Assembly: GCA_964406935.1 (NCBI GenBank)
Contig: CAYOTM010000017.1
Span: 1 to 15,705, forward strand
DNA: 15,705 nucleotides
Direction of reading: 5' to 3'
Source: PWHG01 sp964406935
Lineage (GTDB): Bacteria; Patescibacteriota; Patescibacteriia; Patescibacteriales; UBA12465
A program made the translations under genes and the position numbers. Positions 6,590 through 14,939 of the stretch are shown here, one piece after another. The first letter of the stretch is position 1; each line of letters starts with the position of its first letter. The notes under the pieces are model-generated. The model was given only the letters and a program-made list of their open reading frames with translations. It did no database searches and had not been told where the DNA came from.

Positions 6590-7837
6590 TTAGTCTTTAA
6601 AAGCTTCTCCTTGTTTTAATAAATTCATCGATAGGGAAGCTAGGGCGGCTAAAATAAAAATATAGCGAAGAGAAAAGAAGGGAATAATAATTAAAATAAA
6701 TAATCCCATAATTATTTTACCCATCATCATCGCCATTTCTCTCAGGACAGTATACTCATCGACATAATGGCCCTGATCAGCGGCAATATCATAATTTAAG
6801 GCGTCAAAAGAAGTCCGAGAAAATACGCGACTCATATTATGATAAGTTGAAAATAAAAAAACTTGAAAAGCACTACCAATTAAAGCTTTTAAAAGCCAGC
6901 CACCAGCATAAAAAATTGAACCATAACGCAACCACCGACGGCGATTAGGGAGTTTATCCATTAAATCACCAGTCAACACTTGTAAAATAATGGTAGCTAA
7001 AATAATGAAGGAAGAAATCGCCCCTACTTGAAAATAGTTTCCTTCTAATAATTGCCAAAGAAAAATTGGCCAAATAATCGCTCCGATAATATTTTCTGCC
7101 CCATCACCCGCGTGCGCGATAATACTAGAACGAGTTTTTTTGGAAAAAAAGTTTTTCCAAGTTTTTTGATAAGTCCAGGAAAAATTTTCTTCAATTTTTG
7201 GTAGTTGGCTAAAGGGTAATAGGGAAATTAAATAAATACTTAAAGCCATTACAAACAGCAAATTATAACCTAAATATGACAAAACTACTCCTCCGACAAT
7301 TGGCATCATTGCTCCTAGGGCCATCATCGTGGCTTCTAATAAACTCAGTTGTCCTGCTCGAATATCGTGATCAGTTAATTTAGCTAAATGAGTATGGAAA
7401 GGAATCCAGTGAGTTAGACGAAATAATAAGGAAAAAAATAGGGCCGGCGCTAACCACCATAACTGGCTAAAAGTAAATAAATTATTATCACCAACAATAT
7501 AATGATTAATAATAATAAAAATAAAATAATAAGCGGCCCCAAATAGAACGCTAATTTGCAAAGAGCGGTGGATACCCAGTCTATTCATAATATATTTACA
7601 ACCCAAAGCTACCAAATTTCCATAAAGAAAATCAATTACCAAATAATAAATAATTACTAAACGGAGATCAAAATTTAAAAATTGATATAAAAAGATTGGC
7701 AAAAATAAGCCCAATAATTGCGTGGCAGAATTAATCGTAATTCGACTGAAATAAATCATTCGAAAATTACGAGTTAAATTACGATCAACCACTCGGCCCT
7801 TGAAAAATAAAAAATATTTTTTAAATTTTTGCCACAT
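6590..7837 (-). CDS. Major facilitator superfamily-like transporter
   Basis: A 415-residue, strongly hydrophobic protein of typical MFS length, with about 12 predicted membrane helices in two groups of six separated by a basic/aromatic cytoplasmic loop (near WTYQKTWKNFFSKKTRSSI). Short charged inter-helix loops such as DLMDKLPNRRRWLRYG, after helix 8, resemble the MFS loop signature (GxLaDrxGrr). No substrate-specific residues can be recognised, and no partner genes point to a substrate. It starts 63 nt after the PH-domain gene on the same strand, but a terminator hairpin lies between them. I see no good promoter of its own, so it may depend on read-through. It ends at a bidirectional terminator. 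Confidence 0.75.
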   Translation of the reverse strand: MWQKFKKYFLFFKGRVVDRNLTRNFRMIYFSRITINSATQLLGLFLPIFLYQFLNFDLRLVIIYYLVIDFLYGNLVALGCKYIMNRLGIHRSLQISVLFGAAYYFIFIIINHYIVGDNNLFTFSQLWWLAPALFFSLLFRLTHWIPFHTHLAKLTDHDIRAGQLSLLEATMMALGAMMPIVGGVVLSYLGYNLLFVMALSIYLISLLPFSQLPKIEENFSWTYQKTWKNFFSKKTRSSIIAHAGDGAENIIGAIIWPIFLWQLLEGNYFQVGAISSFIILATIILQVLTGDLMDKLPNRRRWLRYGSIFYAGGWLLKALIGSAFQVFLFSTYHNMSRVFSRTSFDALNYDIAADQGHYVDEYTVLREMAMMMGKIIMGLFILIIIPFFSLRYIFILAALASLSMNLLKQGEAFKD

Positions 7838-7850
7838 AAAATATTGGGGA

Positions 7851-7876
7851 ATAAAAAATCTTCTTTAAAGAAGATT
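7851..7876 (-). terminator. Terminator after the PH-domain gene
   Basis: A perfect 20-bp palindrome (7857-7876, AATCTTCTTTAAAGAAGATT) is followed on the minus strand by six T (7858-7853). With no strong promoter before the transporter gene at 7837, it may be a partial terminator that sets a lower level for the downstream gene. Confidence 0.7.
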
Positions 7877-7900
7877 GGCTTAATGTGAATAAGCTAATAA

Positions 7901-8584
7901 CTAATAATCAGCCGATTCTGATAATTTATTGCGATGATCAGCTAAATCCTGTTGATAATTTTCATAAATCTCTTTTAAATCATACAGAGTTTTTTTTATT
8001 TCATGGGGTTGGTTGATGTGCGATAAACTAACTTCGTAACCCTCACTACCTGCCGTGCTAATTTCTAAAGTACCAATCTTGAGTAAACGGTTAATAAAAC
8101 TCTGGGTAATACTAATATCAGTAATACGATTATAACGAACGCTAATGGCTTTGGTGCTAAGCCAACCATTTTTAATTAAAATTCGTTGATTAGTAAATAG
8201 ATATTCATGACTAGTTTTTAAATAGTAAAGATAGTAAAATAGAATAATTGGTAAAATGATTAATCCAAAAATTGCTATCACAATTAACAAGATATTAATA
8301 TTAAGACTAGCTTCTTCTTGGCCAAAGAAGTTAGGCTCTTCAAGGTCTTGATATTCAAAATCAACTGCCGAATTGGTAGATAATAACCGGTTAACGCCTT
8401 TTTGGCTAAAACCTTGAAGATTATCAAAATACACTAAAACAAATAAAATTGCTCCTAAAATAAGGCCAGTCATTATTAGGGCAATAATCATTTTTAATTT
8501 TAGATAAAGTTCGCTCAGGGAAAATTTATACTGGACGGTTTCATTTTTCCCTAATAATCTTTTAATAATATTACTACTTCTCAT
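7901..8584 (-). CDS. Membrane protein with bacterial PH domain (bPH2, YdbS-like)
   Basis: A 227-residue protein with two membrane helices (about 31-53 and 96-121) separated by an acidic extracytoplasmic loop of about 40 residues. Directly after helix 2 comes a bacterial PH (bPH2) domain (about 122-203) with the usual pattern: YLFTNQRILIKNGWLSTKAISVRYNRITDISI, then a GTLEIST-x-GSEG strand. The C-terminal tail is charged. bPH2 proteins are small membrane proteins whose PH fold faces the cytoplasm; their ligands are mostly unknown. It is transcribed divergently from the alpha-glucan phosphorylase gene. The -10 hexamer ends 6 nt before the ATG, so the predicted mRNA begins at the start codon itself. 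It is the only gene here with a TAG stop. Confidence 0.8.
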   Translation of the reverse strand: MRSSNIIKRLLGKNETVQYKFSLSELYLKLKMIIALIMTGLILGAILFVLVYFDNLQGFSQKGVNRLLSTNSAVDFEYQDLEEPNFFGQEEASLNINILLIVIAIFGLIILPIILFYYLYYLKTSHEYLFTNQRILIKNGWLSTKAISVRYNRITDISITQSFINRLLKIGTLEISTAGSEGYEVSLSHINQPHEIKKTLYDLKEIYENYQQDLADHRNKLSESADY

Positions 8585-8590
8585 AATTTA

Positions 8591-8599
8591 ATTATAGCA
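8591..8599 (-). promoter_or_regulatory. Extended -10 of a predicted leaderless mRNA
   Basis: Read on the minus strand, this is TGCTATAAT, a perfect extended -10. Exactly 6 nt separate the hexamer from the ATG at 8584, so the usual start position (7 nt past the hexamer) is the A of the start codon. Confidence 0.7.
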
Positions 8600-8623
8600 T
8601 AATTTTTAAAAAATATAAGATTA

Positions 8624-8632
8624 TGCTAAAAT
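8624..8632 (+). promoter_or_regulatory. Extended -10 promoter of the glucan phosphorylase gene
   Basis: TGCTAAAAT is identical in sequence to the element before 4095. The predicted start is near 8639, with a leader of about 44 nt. The leader contains an ATG at 8658 opening a 12-codon frame that overlaps the true start at 8683. Confidence 0.6.
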
Positions 8633-8682
8633 CTAAAGGAGATAACTATTAATTATAATGGATTTCTTTATTTTTTATCTTT

Positions 8683-10365
8683 ATGACCTTAACTAAAATT
8701 GATCCTCAAAATTATAAAATCGCTTATTTTAGTATGGAAATTGCCCTAGAAAACACTATTAAAAGTTATGCCGGTGGTCTTGGTGTCTTGGCGGGTGATA
8801 CTCTCAAATCAGCGGCTGATTTAAAAACGCCAATGGTGGGTCTAACTTTACTAAATAATCAAGGTTATTTCAAGCAAAAAATTAATAAATTAGGCGAGCA
8901 AGAGGAGTTGCCGGATAGTTACAATCATAAAAAATTTAAAAAATTAGCGGCTGAAACCTTTATTTATATTGGCAGGGATAGGGTCCAAATTAGAGCTTGG
9001 CAGTATTTAATTAAGGGGCGAGGTAACTTTTTAGTACCGGTTTATTTTTTAGACACTAATTTATCAGCTAATTTGCCTAAATACCGTTTACTCAGTAGTC
9101 GACTTTATGGCACTGAGCCTGAATATCGGTTTATGCAGGAAATTGTCTTGGGCCGCGGGGGAGTAAAGATTTTGCCCCTTTTAGGTTATAAAAAAATTCA
9201 AAAATTCCACTTAAATGAAGGCCATGCCGCTTTAGCGACAATTGAGCTATTTAAACAATCAACTGCTCGCGGTTTAGCGTCTAAAGTTAAGGAGGTAAAA
9301 AGTAAATGTGTTTTTACTACTCACACTCCAGTCAAAGCTGGTCATGATATTTTCCCTTTATCTTTAGTAAAAACTTGGCAAACTGATTTTCCTAAATTAC
9401 CAAATTTAATTAGCCATCAAGAATTAAACATGACTAAGCTCGCCTTATATTTTAGCTCCTATGTTAATGGCGTGGCTTTAAGTCATCAAAAGGTGTCGGC
9501 TAAAATGTTTCCTGGGCATTCAATTGCCGCAATCACTAATGGTGTCCATTCTTTGACCTGGACTTCACCAGCCTTTAAAAAATTATTTGATAAATATATT
9601 CCTAATTGGCGTGATTGTAATTTATCCTTACGCAATGCTTTTAATATTCCTCCCAGGGAGATTTGGCAGGCCCATCAACAATCTAAGAAAAAATTATTAG
9701 AGTATGTTTATAAAAAACAAAAAGTGAGACTTGATCTTAATACCTTTACAATTGGCTTTGCCCGCCGCTTTACTGGCTATAAACGCTCGGCTTTATTATT
9801 TCATGACATGAAAGAACTTTTAAGAATTCATCAAAAAGTTGGCAAACTGCAAATTATTTATGCCGGTAAAGCTCACCCTAGTGATGATAATGGCAAGGAA
9901 TTAATCAAATTTATTAATCAAATAAAGAAGGAGTATCAAGCCAAAATTCCAATTGTCTTTTTAGAAAACTATGATATGGAAATTGCTAAATTAATGGTTG
10001 CTGGAGTTGATGTTTGGCTAAACACTCCGTTACCGCCTAATGAAGCTTCGGGCACTAGCGGTATGAAAGCCGCTCATAATGGTGTTCCTCACTTTAGCAC
10101 CTTAGATGGTTGGTGGATTGAGGGTTTTATTAATCGCAAAACTGGTTGGGCAATTGGCCAGCGTCGAAGCACAGTTAATCCTAAGTTATTAAATCAACAA
10201 GATGCTGCCAATTTATATAATAAATTAGAATTTCGCATTCTCCCTCGTTATTATCAAACCCCTAACCGTTGGCGCGAAACCATGCGTCATACGATTGCTA
10301 TTAATGCCTCCTTTTTTAACTCTGAGCGGATGTTACAGCAATATATTCAAGGCGCTTATTTATAA
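8683..10365 (+). CDS. glgP: Alpha-glucan phosphorylase, short form (GT35)
   Basis: A 560-residue cytoplasmic enzyme that releases glucose 1-phosphate from glycogen, starch or maltodextrin using phosphate and pyridoxal phosphate. Visible motifs: AYFSMEIAL near 14-22, SYAGGLGVLAGD at 28-39, HLNEGHAAL, TTHTPVKAGHD, GFARRFTGYKR at 358-368, YAGKAHPSD, and EASGTSGMKAAHNG with the PLP-binding lysine K462. It is much shorter than E. coli GlgP or MalP (about 800 residues) and fits the shorter alpha-glucan phosphorylase branch, which lacks much of the regulatory N-terminal part. No glycogen synthase or branching enzyme is in the window, so the substrate may be an external or stored glucan. The product could feed glycolysis or be turned into UDP-glucose, the Ugd substrate. 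It is a single-gene transcript ending at a strong terminator. Confidence 0.9.
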   Translation: MTLTKIDPQNYKIAYFSMEIALENTIKSYAGGLGVLAGDTLKSAADLKTPMVGLTLLNNQGYFKQKINKLGEQEELPDSYNHKKFKKLAAETFIYIGRDRVQIRAWQYLIKGRGNFLVPVYFLDTNLSANLPKYRLLSSRLYGTEPEYRFMQEIVLGRGGVKILPLLGYKKIQKFHLNEGHAALATIELFKQSTARGLASKVKEVKSKCVFTTHTPVKAGHDIFPLSLVKTWQTDFPKLPNLISHQELNMTKLALYFSSYVNGVALSHQKVSAKMFPGHSIAAITNGVHSLTWTSPAFKKLFDKYIPNWRDCNLSLRNAFNIPPREIWQAHQQSKKKLLEYVYKKQKVRLDLNTFTIGFARRFTGYKRSALLFHDMKELLRIHQKVGKLQIIYAGKAHPSDDNGKELIKFINQIKKEYQAKIPIVFLENYDMEIAKLMVAGVDVWLNTPLPPNEASGTSGMKAAHNGVPHFSTLDGWWIEGFINRKTGWAIGQRRSTVNPKLLNQQDAANLYNKLEFRILPRYYQTPNRWRETMRHTIAINASFFNSERMLQQYIQGAYL

Positions 10366-10400
10366 ATATTTTTAAAATTATTACAATTACTAGTAATTTA

Positions 10401-10428
10401 AAAAAAACCTTGTTTACAGGGTTTTTTT
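10401..10428 (+). terminator. Terminator of the glucan phosphorylase gene
   Basis: A 12-bp stem (10401-10412 with 10417-10428, one T-G pair, loop TTTA) opens with seven A and closes with seven T. The A/T symmetry could allow action on both strands. Confidence 0.85.
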
Positions 10429-10450
10429 AATAATCTATTTAAAAAAATAA

Positions 10451-10478
10451 TTGTCTTTTTTTAAATTTATGTTATGAT
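10451..10478 (+). promoter_or_regulatory. uvrBA promoter
   Basis: TTGTCT (10451-10456), a 16-bp spacer and TATGAT (10473-10478) preceded by TG (extended -10). The predicted start is near 10485, giving a leader of about 66 nt that contains a GC-rich hairpin. I see no LexA-type inverted repeat here. Confidence 0.65.
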
Positions 10479-10508
10479 AGCTTTATCAATTAACTTAGAA
10501 ATACCTAA

Positions 10509-10529
10509 GCGCCAAAACTGGCGCCTTTT
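10509..10529 (+). promoter_or_regulatory. GC-rich hairpin in the uvrB leader
   Basis: GCGCCA (10509-10514) pairs with TGGCGC (10519-10524) around loop AAAC, followed by C and four T. It stands out in A/T-rich sequence. It lies about 24 nt into the predicted leader and 22 nt before the uvrB start, so it could be a weak attenuator, a 5' mRNA stabiliser or a remnant terminator. Confidence 0.5.
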
Positions 10530-10550
10530 GTGGTCTAAATTTACTAATAT

Positions 10551-12401
10551 ATGCAGGATAAGCCCTTATTTCAACTAAGAGCCCCATTTAAGCCCGCTGG
10601 TGACCAAATTTCGGCTATTAATCGCTTAATGAGGGGTTTAGATCAGGAAAAATCTCCTCAAACATTACTAGGAGTGACTGGTTCTGGTAAAACTTTTACG
10701 GTTGCTAACCTGATTGCTCAATATAATAAGCCTACTTTAGTGATTGCTCCTAATAAAGCGCTAGCCGCTCAGCTTTATCGTGAATATAAAAATTTCTTTC
10801 CTAATAACGCTGTTCATTATTTTGTTTCTTATTATGACTATTATCAGCCAGAAGCCTATTTGCCAACCTCTGACACTTATATTGATAAAGAAGCAATGAT
10901 TAATCAAGAAATTGACCGCTTACGACATGGGGCCACTTCAGCTCTATTATCTCGTCGGGACGTAATTATTGTGGCTTCAGTTTCCTGTATTTATAATCTT
11001 GGTTTACCAACTGATTATTTGCAGTCAGCTCTACGCTTAGAAAAAGGGCAAGCGATTAGTCGTCAAGATTTAATTCGCCAATTAATTAAAATTCAATTTG
11101 AAAGGAATAATTTACAAGTTAATCGTGGTCAATTTCGAGTACGAGGTGATATTTTGGAAATAAGACCAATGTCGGAAAATATTTTTTATCGTTTAGACTT
11201 AACGGTTGGCCAAGTGAGTAATATTGAGGTGATTGATCATTTAACTCGTAAGCGCTTGGAAAATCTGCCGGAAATTATTATTTTTCCCCCTAAACACTTT
11301 GTTTCTAGTCAACCAAAAATTGCCGAAGCGATTGCTAATATTAAAATCGAATTAAAAGATCGTCTCGCTTATTTTAAGAAAAATAAATTATTATTAGAAG
11401 CTGATCGCTTAAGCCGCCGTACTAATTATGACCTAACGATGCTTCGAGCGCTGGGCTACTGTCATGGAATTGAAAATTATTCTCGTCATTTAACTGGCAA
11501 GTTACCAGGTGAGGCCCCGGACTCCTTATTATCTTATTTCCCCTGGAAAGATGGTAAGCCTGATTTTTTAACGGTGATTGATGAGTCACATATTGGTCTG
11601 CCGCAAATTAGAGGAATGTATAATGGCGATCGCTCGCGTAAAGAAACTTTAGTCAAATATGGTTGGCGCCTTCCCTCGGCTTTAGATAATCGTCCTTTAC
11701 GTTTTCCCGAATTTAAAGAGCGAATTGGCGCTTTAATTTTTACCACTGCCACCCCAGGTGATTATGAATTAAAGGAAAGCCAGCAAATTGTTGAACAAAT
11801 TATTAGGCCGACTGGTTTAGTTGACCCCGAGATTGAGGTTCGCCCGGTCTTTAATTCGGAAAAAAATTATAGTCAAATTGATGATATTATTAAGGAGGCT
11901 AAACGAGTAATTAAAAAGCAAGAAAGGGTGATTATTAATACCTTAACCAAAAAACAAGCTGAAGATTTAAGCATCTTTTTAAATCAGCAGGGGGTTAAAG
12001 CTAGCTATCTTCACTCGGAAATAAAAACTTTAGAGCGGACAGAAATCTTAAAAGCTTTTCGCCAGGGAAAGTTTGATGTTTTAATTGGTGTTAATTTATT
12101 AAGGGAAGGTCTCGACTTACCAGAAGTCAGTTTAGTGGCAATTTTAGATGCTGATCGCGAGGGTTTTTTACGCAGTGAAAGCGCTTTAATTCAAACCATG
12201 GGACGAGCCGCTCGTCATTTATCCGGTAAAATTATTCTTTATGCCGATAAATCAACCGGCGCAATTAAGGGAGCAATTGCTGAATCTATTCGTCGTCGTC
12301 ATAAACAACTAGCTTATAATAAAAAATACAACATTACCCCTCTTAGTATCCATAAAAAAATTGAGGATATGTTGGAATTAAGTGAAGAAGATAAATCTTA
12401 A
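10551..12401 (+). CDS. uvrB: Excinuclease ABC subunit B, lacking the C-terminal UVR domain
   Basis: A 616-residue helicase-like damage-verification subunit of nucleotide excision repair. It receives damaged DNA from UvrA, inserts a beta-hairpin between the strands and recruits UvrC. Seen in order: the N-terminal FKPAGDQ motif, Walker A GVTGSGKT (41-48), the hairpin region YYDYYQPEAY (94-103) with the following YIDKEAMINQEIDRLRHGAT, DESH (344-347), LPQIRGMYNGDRSRKE, TATPGDYE, and the helicase VI region GRAARH. The protein ends ITPLSIHKKIEDMLELSEEDKS. The usual last 40-50 residues, the UVR domain that contacts UvrC, are absent. uvrA begins 12 nt downstream, so there is no room for a frameshifted remnant. 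The start at 10551 has no Shine-Dalgarno. It is cotranscribed with uvrA. Confidence 0.95.
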   Translation: MQDKPLFQLRAPFKPAGDQISAINRLMRGLDQEKSPQTLLGVTGSGKTFTVANLIAQYNKPTLVIAPNKALAAQLYREYKNFFPNNAVHYFVSYYDYYQPEAYLPTSDTYIDKEAMINQEIDRLRHGATSALLSRRDVIIVASVSCIYNLGLPTDYLQSALRLEKGQAISRQDLIRQLIKIQFERNNLQVNRGQFRVRGDILEIRPMSENIFYRLDLTVGQVSNIEVIDHLTRKRLENLPEIIIFPPKHFVSSQPKIAEAIANIKIELKDRLAYFKKNKLLLEADRLSRRTNYDLTMLRALGYCHGIENYSRHLTGKLPGEAPDSLLSYFPWKDGKPDFLTVIDESHIGLPQIRGMYNGDRSRKETLVKYGWRLPSALDNRPLRFPEFKERIGALIFTTATPGDYELKESQQIVEQIIRPTGLVDPEIEVRPVFNSEKNYSQIDDIIKEAKRVIKKQERVIINTLTKKQAEDLSIFLNQQGVKASYLHSEIKTLERTEILKAFRQGKFDVLIGVNLLREGLDLPEVSLVAILDADREGFLRSESALIQTMGRAARHLSGKIILYADKSTGAIKGAIAESIRRRHKQLAYNKKYNITPLSIHKKIEDMLELSEEDKS

Positions 12402-12413
12402 ATTAATTAATTT

Positions 12414-14939
12414 ATGGAAGATAAAATTATTATCAAAGGGGCAAAAATGCATAATTTACAGAATCTTGATTTAGAATTGCCTCATCAAAAATTAATCGTC
12501 ATCACTGGTGTCTCTGGTTCCGGTAAGTCATCTTTAGCCTTTGATACGATTTTTGCTGAGGGTCAGCGTCAGTACGTTGAATCCTTATCACCCTATATGC
12601 GACAATTTTTGGGCCAGAAAAAGCCCGCCGAAGTAGAGGAAATTATTGGCTTAGCCCCAGCGATTTCCATTGACCAAAAAGCCTTGTCTCATAATCCCCG
12701 CTCAACGGTTGGCACTTTAACAGAAATTCATGATTATTTACGGGTTTTATATTCTCGTTTAGGGGAAGTTTTTTGTCCCCAATGTAATTCTAAAATTGAA
12801 CGCCTGAGTCCCGAGGAAATGGTTGACATTATTTTAGAGAGAGGGAAATCCCAGGGAATTAAAACGGTGACTATTTTCTCCCCCGTGGTCCGCGATCGTA
12901 AGGGTGAACACTATCAACTACTTTATGATTTTTTAAAGCTGGGCTACAGCCAAATAAGGGTTGATGGTAAAATCCATGACTTACGAGAACAAATTAAGCT
13001 TTCTCCTCGCCAGAAACATAATTTAGAGATTATTATCGATATTTTAGACCTAAAAGATCAGGGTCGTTTATTTGAAGCCGTTGAAGCGGCGATTTTACAT
13101 AGTCAGGGATTAGTGATTTATCAAATAGGTGAAGAGGAAAAATTATTATCCGCTCATTGGACCTGCGGTCGGGATAATTTTGCTTTTCCCGAGATTGAAC
13201 CCCGGCTATTTTCTTTTAATTCGCCTCATGGCGCTTGTCCACAATGCTCTGGTTTGGGAAAAATTGGCTTTTCTTCAGAAAAAGTTTGTCCGGAATGTCA
13301 GGGCAAGAGACTTAGACCAGAGGCCCTGTCAGTCAAAATTGCCGGGAAAAATTTAGCGGAAATTAATAGTTTGGCAGTTGATCAGGCTTATGATTTTTTC
13401 TTAAATTTTTATCAAAAAATGACTAAACGGCAATTAACAATTGCCGAAAATGTAATTTTACAAATTACTAATCGCTTAGAATTTTTGACTAAAGTTGGTT
13501 TAGACTATCTAACTCTTAGTCGAGAAGCGGAAACTTTGTCTGGCGGAGAAGCCCAAAGAATTCGCTTATCTTCCCAGATTGGCTCTCAATTATCCCGTAC
13601 CCTATATGTGCTTGATGAGCCCACTATTGGTCTTCATGAACGTGATACTGATCGTTTAATCGCCACCCTCAAATCTTTAAGAGATAAAAATAATACAGTT
13701 ATTATTGTTGAACATGATGAACGAACTATTTTAGCCGCTGATTATTTGCTTGATTTAGGTCCCTTGGCTGGTACTCAGGGCGGGGAAATCGTTGCTCAGG
13801 GCTATTTAAAAGATTTAATGAAAACGAAAACTATTAAAAAAGAGCTTGCTAAATCCTTAACTCTTGATTATTTACAGGGCCGCCGAGAAATTTCTATTCC
13901 CAGTAAACGGCGCCAGCAGAATCACGGGTCCTTAAGACTTAAGGGAGCGCGAGCAAATAATTTAAAGAATATTAATTTAGAAATTCCCTTGGGTCGCCTA
14001 GTCGGAATTAGTGGAGTTTCTGGTTCAGGAAAGTCTTCCTTATTATACGACATACTGTATAAAAATATTGTACAGATAAAAAATAACCCAGGAAAAAATA
14101 AGTTATTTGACCTTCAAGAAATTAAGGGCTTGGAATATATAAATAAAGTGGTAGTGATTGATCAATCACCAATTGGCCGCTCACCGCGCTCTAATCCGGC
14201 TACTTATACTGGTTTTTTTACCCCGATTCGTGATTTTTTTGCTGCTTTGCCAATGGCCAAGGAAAAGGGTTATTCCATCTCTCGTTTTTCTTTTAATGTC
14301 CCTGGTGGACGCTGTGAAGCCTGCCAAGGAGCAGGGGCTAATTTAATTGAAATGCATTTTTTGCCGGCTGTTTTGGTTGAATGTGATATTTGTCGCGGTC
14401 AACGCTTTAATCGAGAAACCCTGCAAGTGAAGTATAAGGGTAAAAACATTGCTGATATTTTAGCAATGACGATTGATGAGGCTAAGGAAATATTTGCTGG
14501 AAACTATTATATTACTGATAAATTAGCCGTCCTGCAGTCAGTTGGCTTAGGTTATTTGCGTTTGGGACAATCCTCAACCACCTTATCGGGTGGTGAAGCT
14601 CAGCGAGTCAAAATCGCTAAAGAATTAACCCATACTCTGGGTAAAAGAACTCTCTATTTACTAGATGAACCTACTACCGGCCTCCATTATTATGATATTG
14701 AAATGCTCTTATCAGTTTTAAATAAGTTAGTTGATAAGGGCAACTCAGTCTTAGTAATTGAACATAATCTTCACATGCTTAAAGCAATGGACTATGTTTT
14801 AGACTTAGGGCCAGGGGGTGGTGAGAAGGGCGGACGTTTATTAGCGGCTGGTACCCCGGAAGAAGTGATTGCTAATCCTAAAAGCATCACCGGTCAATAC
14901 TTAAAAGATTATTTAGGCAAAGAAAAAAGCCGAACTTGA
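12414..14939 (+). CDS. uvrA: Excinuclease ABC subunit A, lacking the insertion domain
   Basis: An 841-residue damage-recognition ATPase of nucleotide excision repair that works as a dimer and loads UvrB. It has two ABC modules: Walker A GVSGSGKSS at 32-40 and 534-542, and signatures LSGGEAQR at 375-382 and 724-731, each followed by a DEPT Walker B. Zinc modules: CPQC at 121-124; C275/C278 with C292/C295; C634/C637 with C657/C660. The family is usually about 940 residues. Here only 13 residues separate C278 from C292, where E. coli UvrA has more than 100 residues forming the insertion domain. The UvrB-interaction region after zinc module 1 is present. The last residues (KSRT) and the TGA stop lie inside a 41-bp repeat that occurs again at 15151. 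It is the second gene of the uvrBA operon and has no Shine-Dalgarno. Confidence 0.95.
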   Translation: MEDKIIIKGAKMHNLQNLDLELPHQKLIVITGVSGSGKSSLAFDTIFAEGQRQYVESLSPYMRQFLGQKKPAEVEEIIGLAPAISIDQKALSHNPRSTVGTLTEIHDYLRVLYSRLGEVFCPQCNSKIERLSPEEMVDIILERGKSQGIKTVTIFSPVVRDRKGEHYQLLYDFLKLGYSQIRVDGKIHDLREQIKLSPRQKHNLEIIIDILDLKDQGRLFEAVEAAILHSQGLVIYQIGEEEKLLSAHWTCGRDNFAFPEIEPRLFSFNSPHGACPQCSGLGKIGFSSEKVCPECQGKRLRPEALSVKIAGKNLAEINSLAVDQAYDFFLNFYQKMTKRQLTIAENVILQITNRLEFLTKVGLDYLTLSREAETLSGGEAQRIRLSSQIGSQLSRTLYVLDEPTIGLHERDTDRLIATLKSLRDKNNTVIIVEHDERTILAADYLLDLGPLAGTQGGEIVAQGYLKDLMKTKTIKKELAKSLTLDYLQGRREISIPSKRRQQNHGSLRLKGARANNLKNINLEIPLGRLVGISGVSGSGKSSLLYDILYKNIVQIKNNPGKNKLFDLQEIKGLEYINKVVVIDQSPIGRSPRSNPATYTGFFTPIRDFFAALPMAKEKGYSISRFSFNVPGGRCEACQGAGANLIEMHFLPAVLVECDICRGQRFNRETLQVKYKGKNIADILAMTIDEAKEIFAGNYYITDKLAVLQSVGLGYLRLGQSSTTLSGGEAQRVKIAKELTHTLGKRTLYLLDEPTTGLHYYDIEMLLSVLNKLVDKGNSVLVIEHNLHMLKAMDYVLDLGPGGGEKGGRLLAAGTPEEVIANPKSITGQYLKDYLGKEKSRT

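Noticed and set aside
11641..11660. GC-rich patch inside uvrB (GGTTGGCGCC) as an internal regulatory element
   Set aside because: It is explained by conserved UvrB codons (YGWRLPSALDNRPLRF) and has no T run or promoter.
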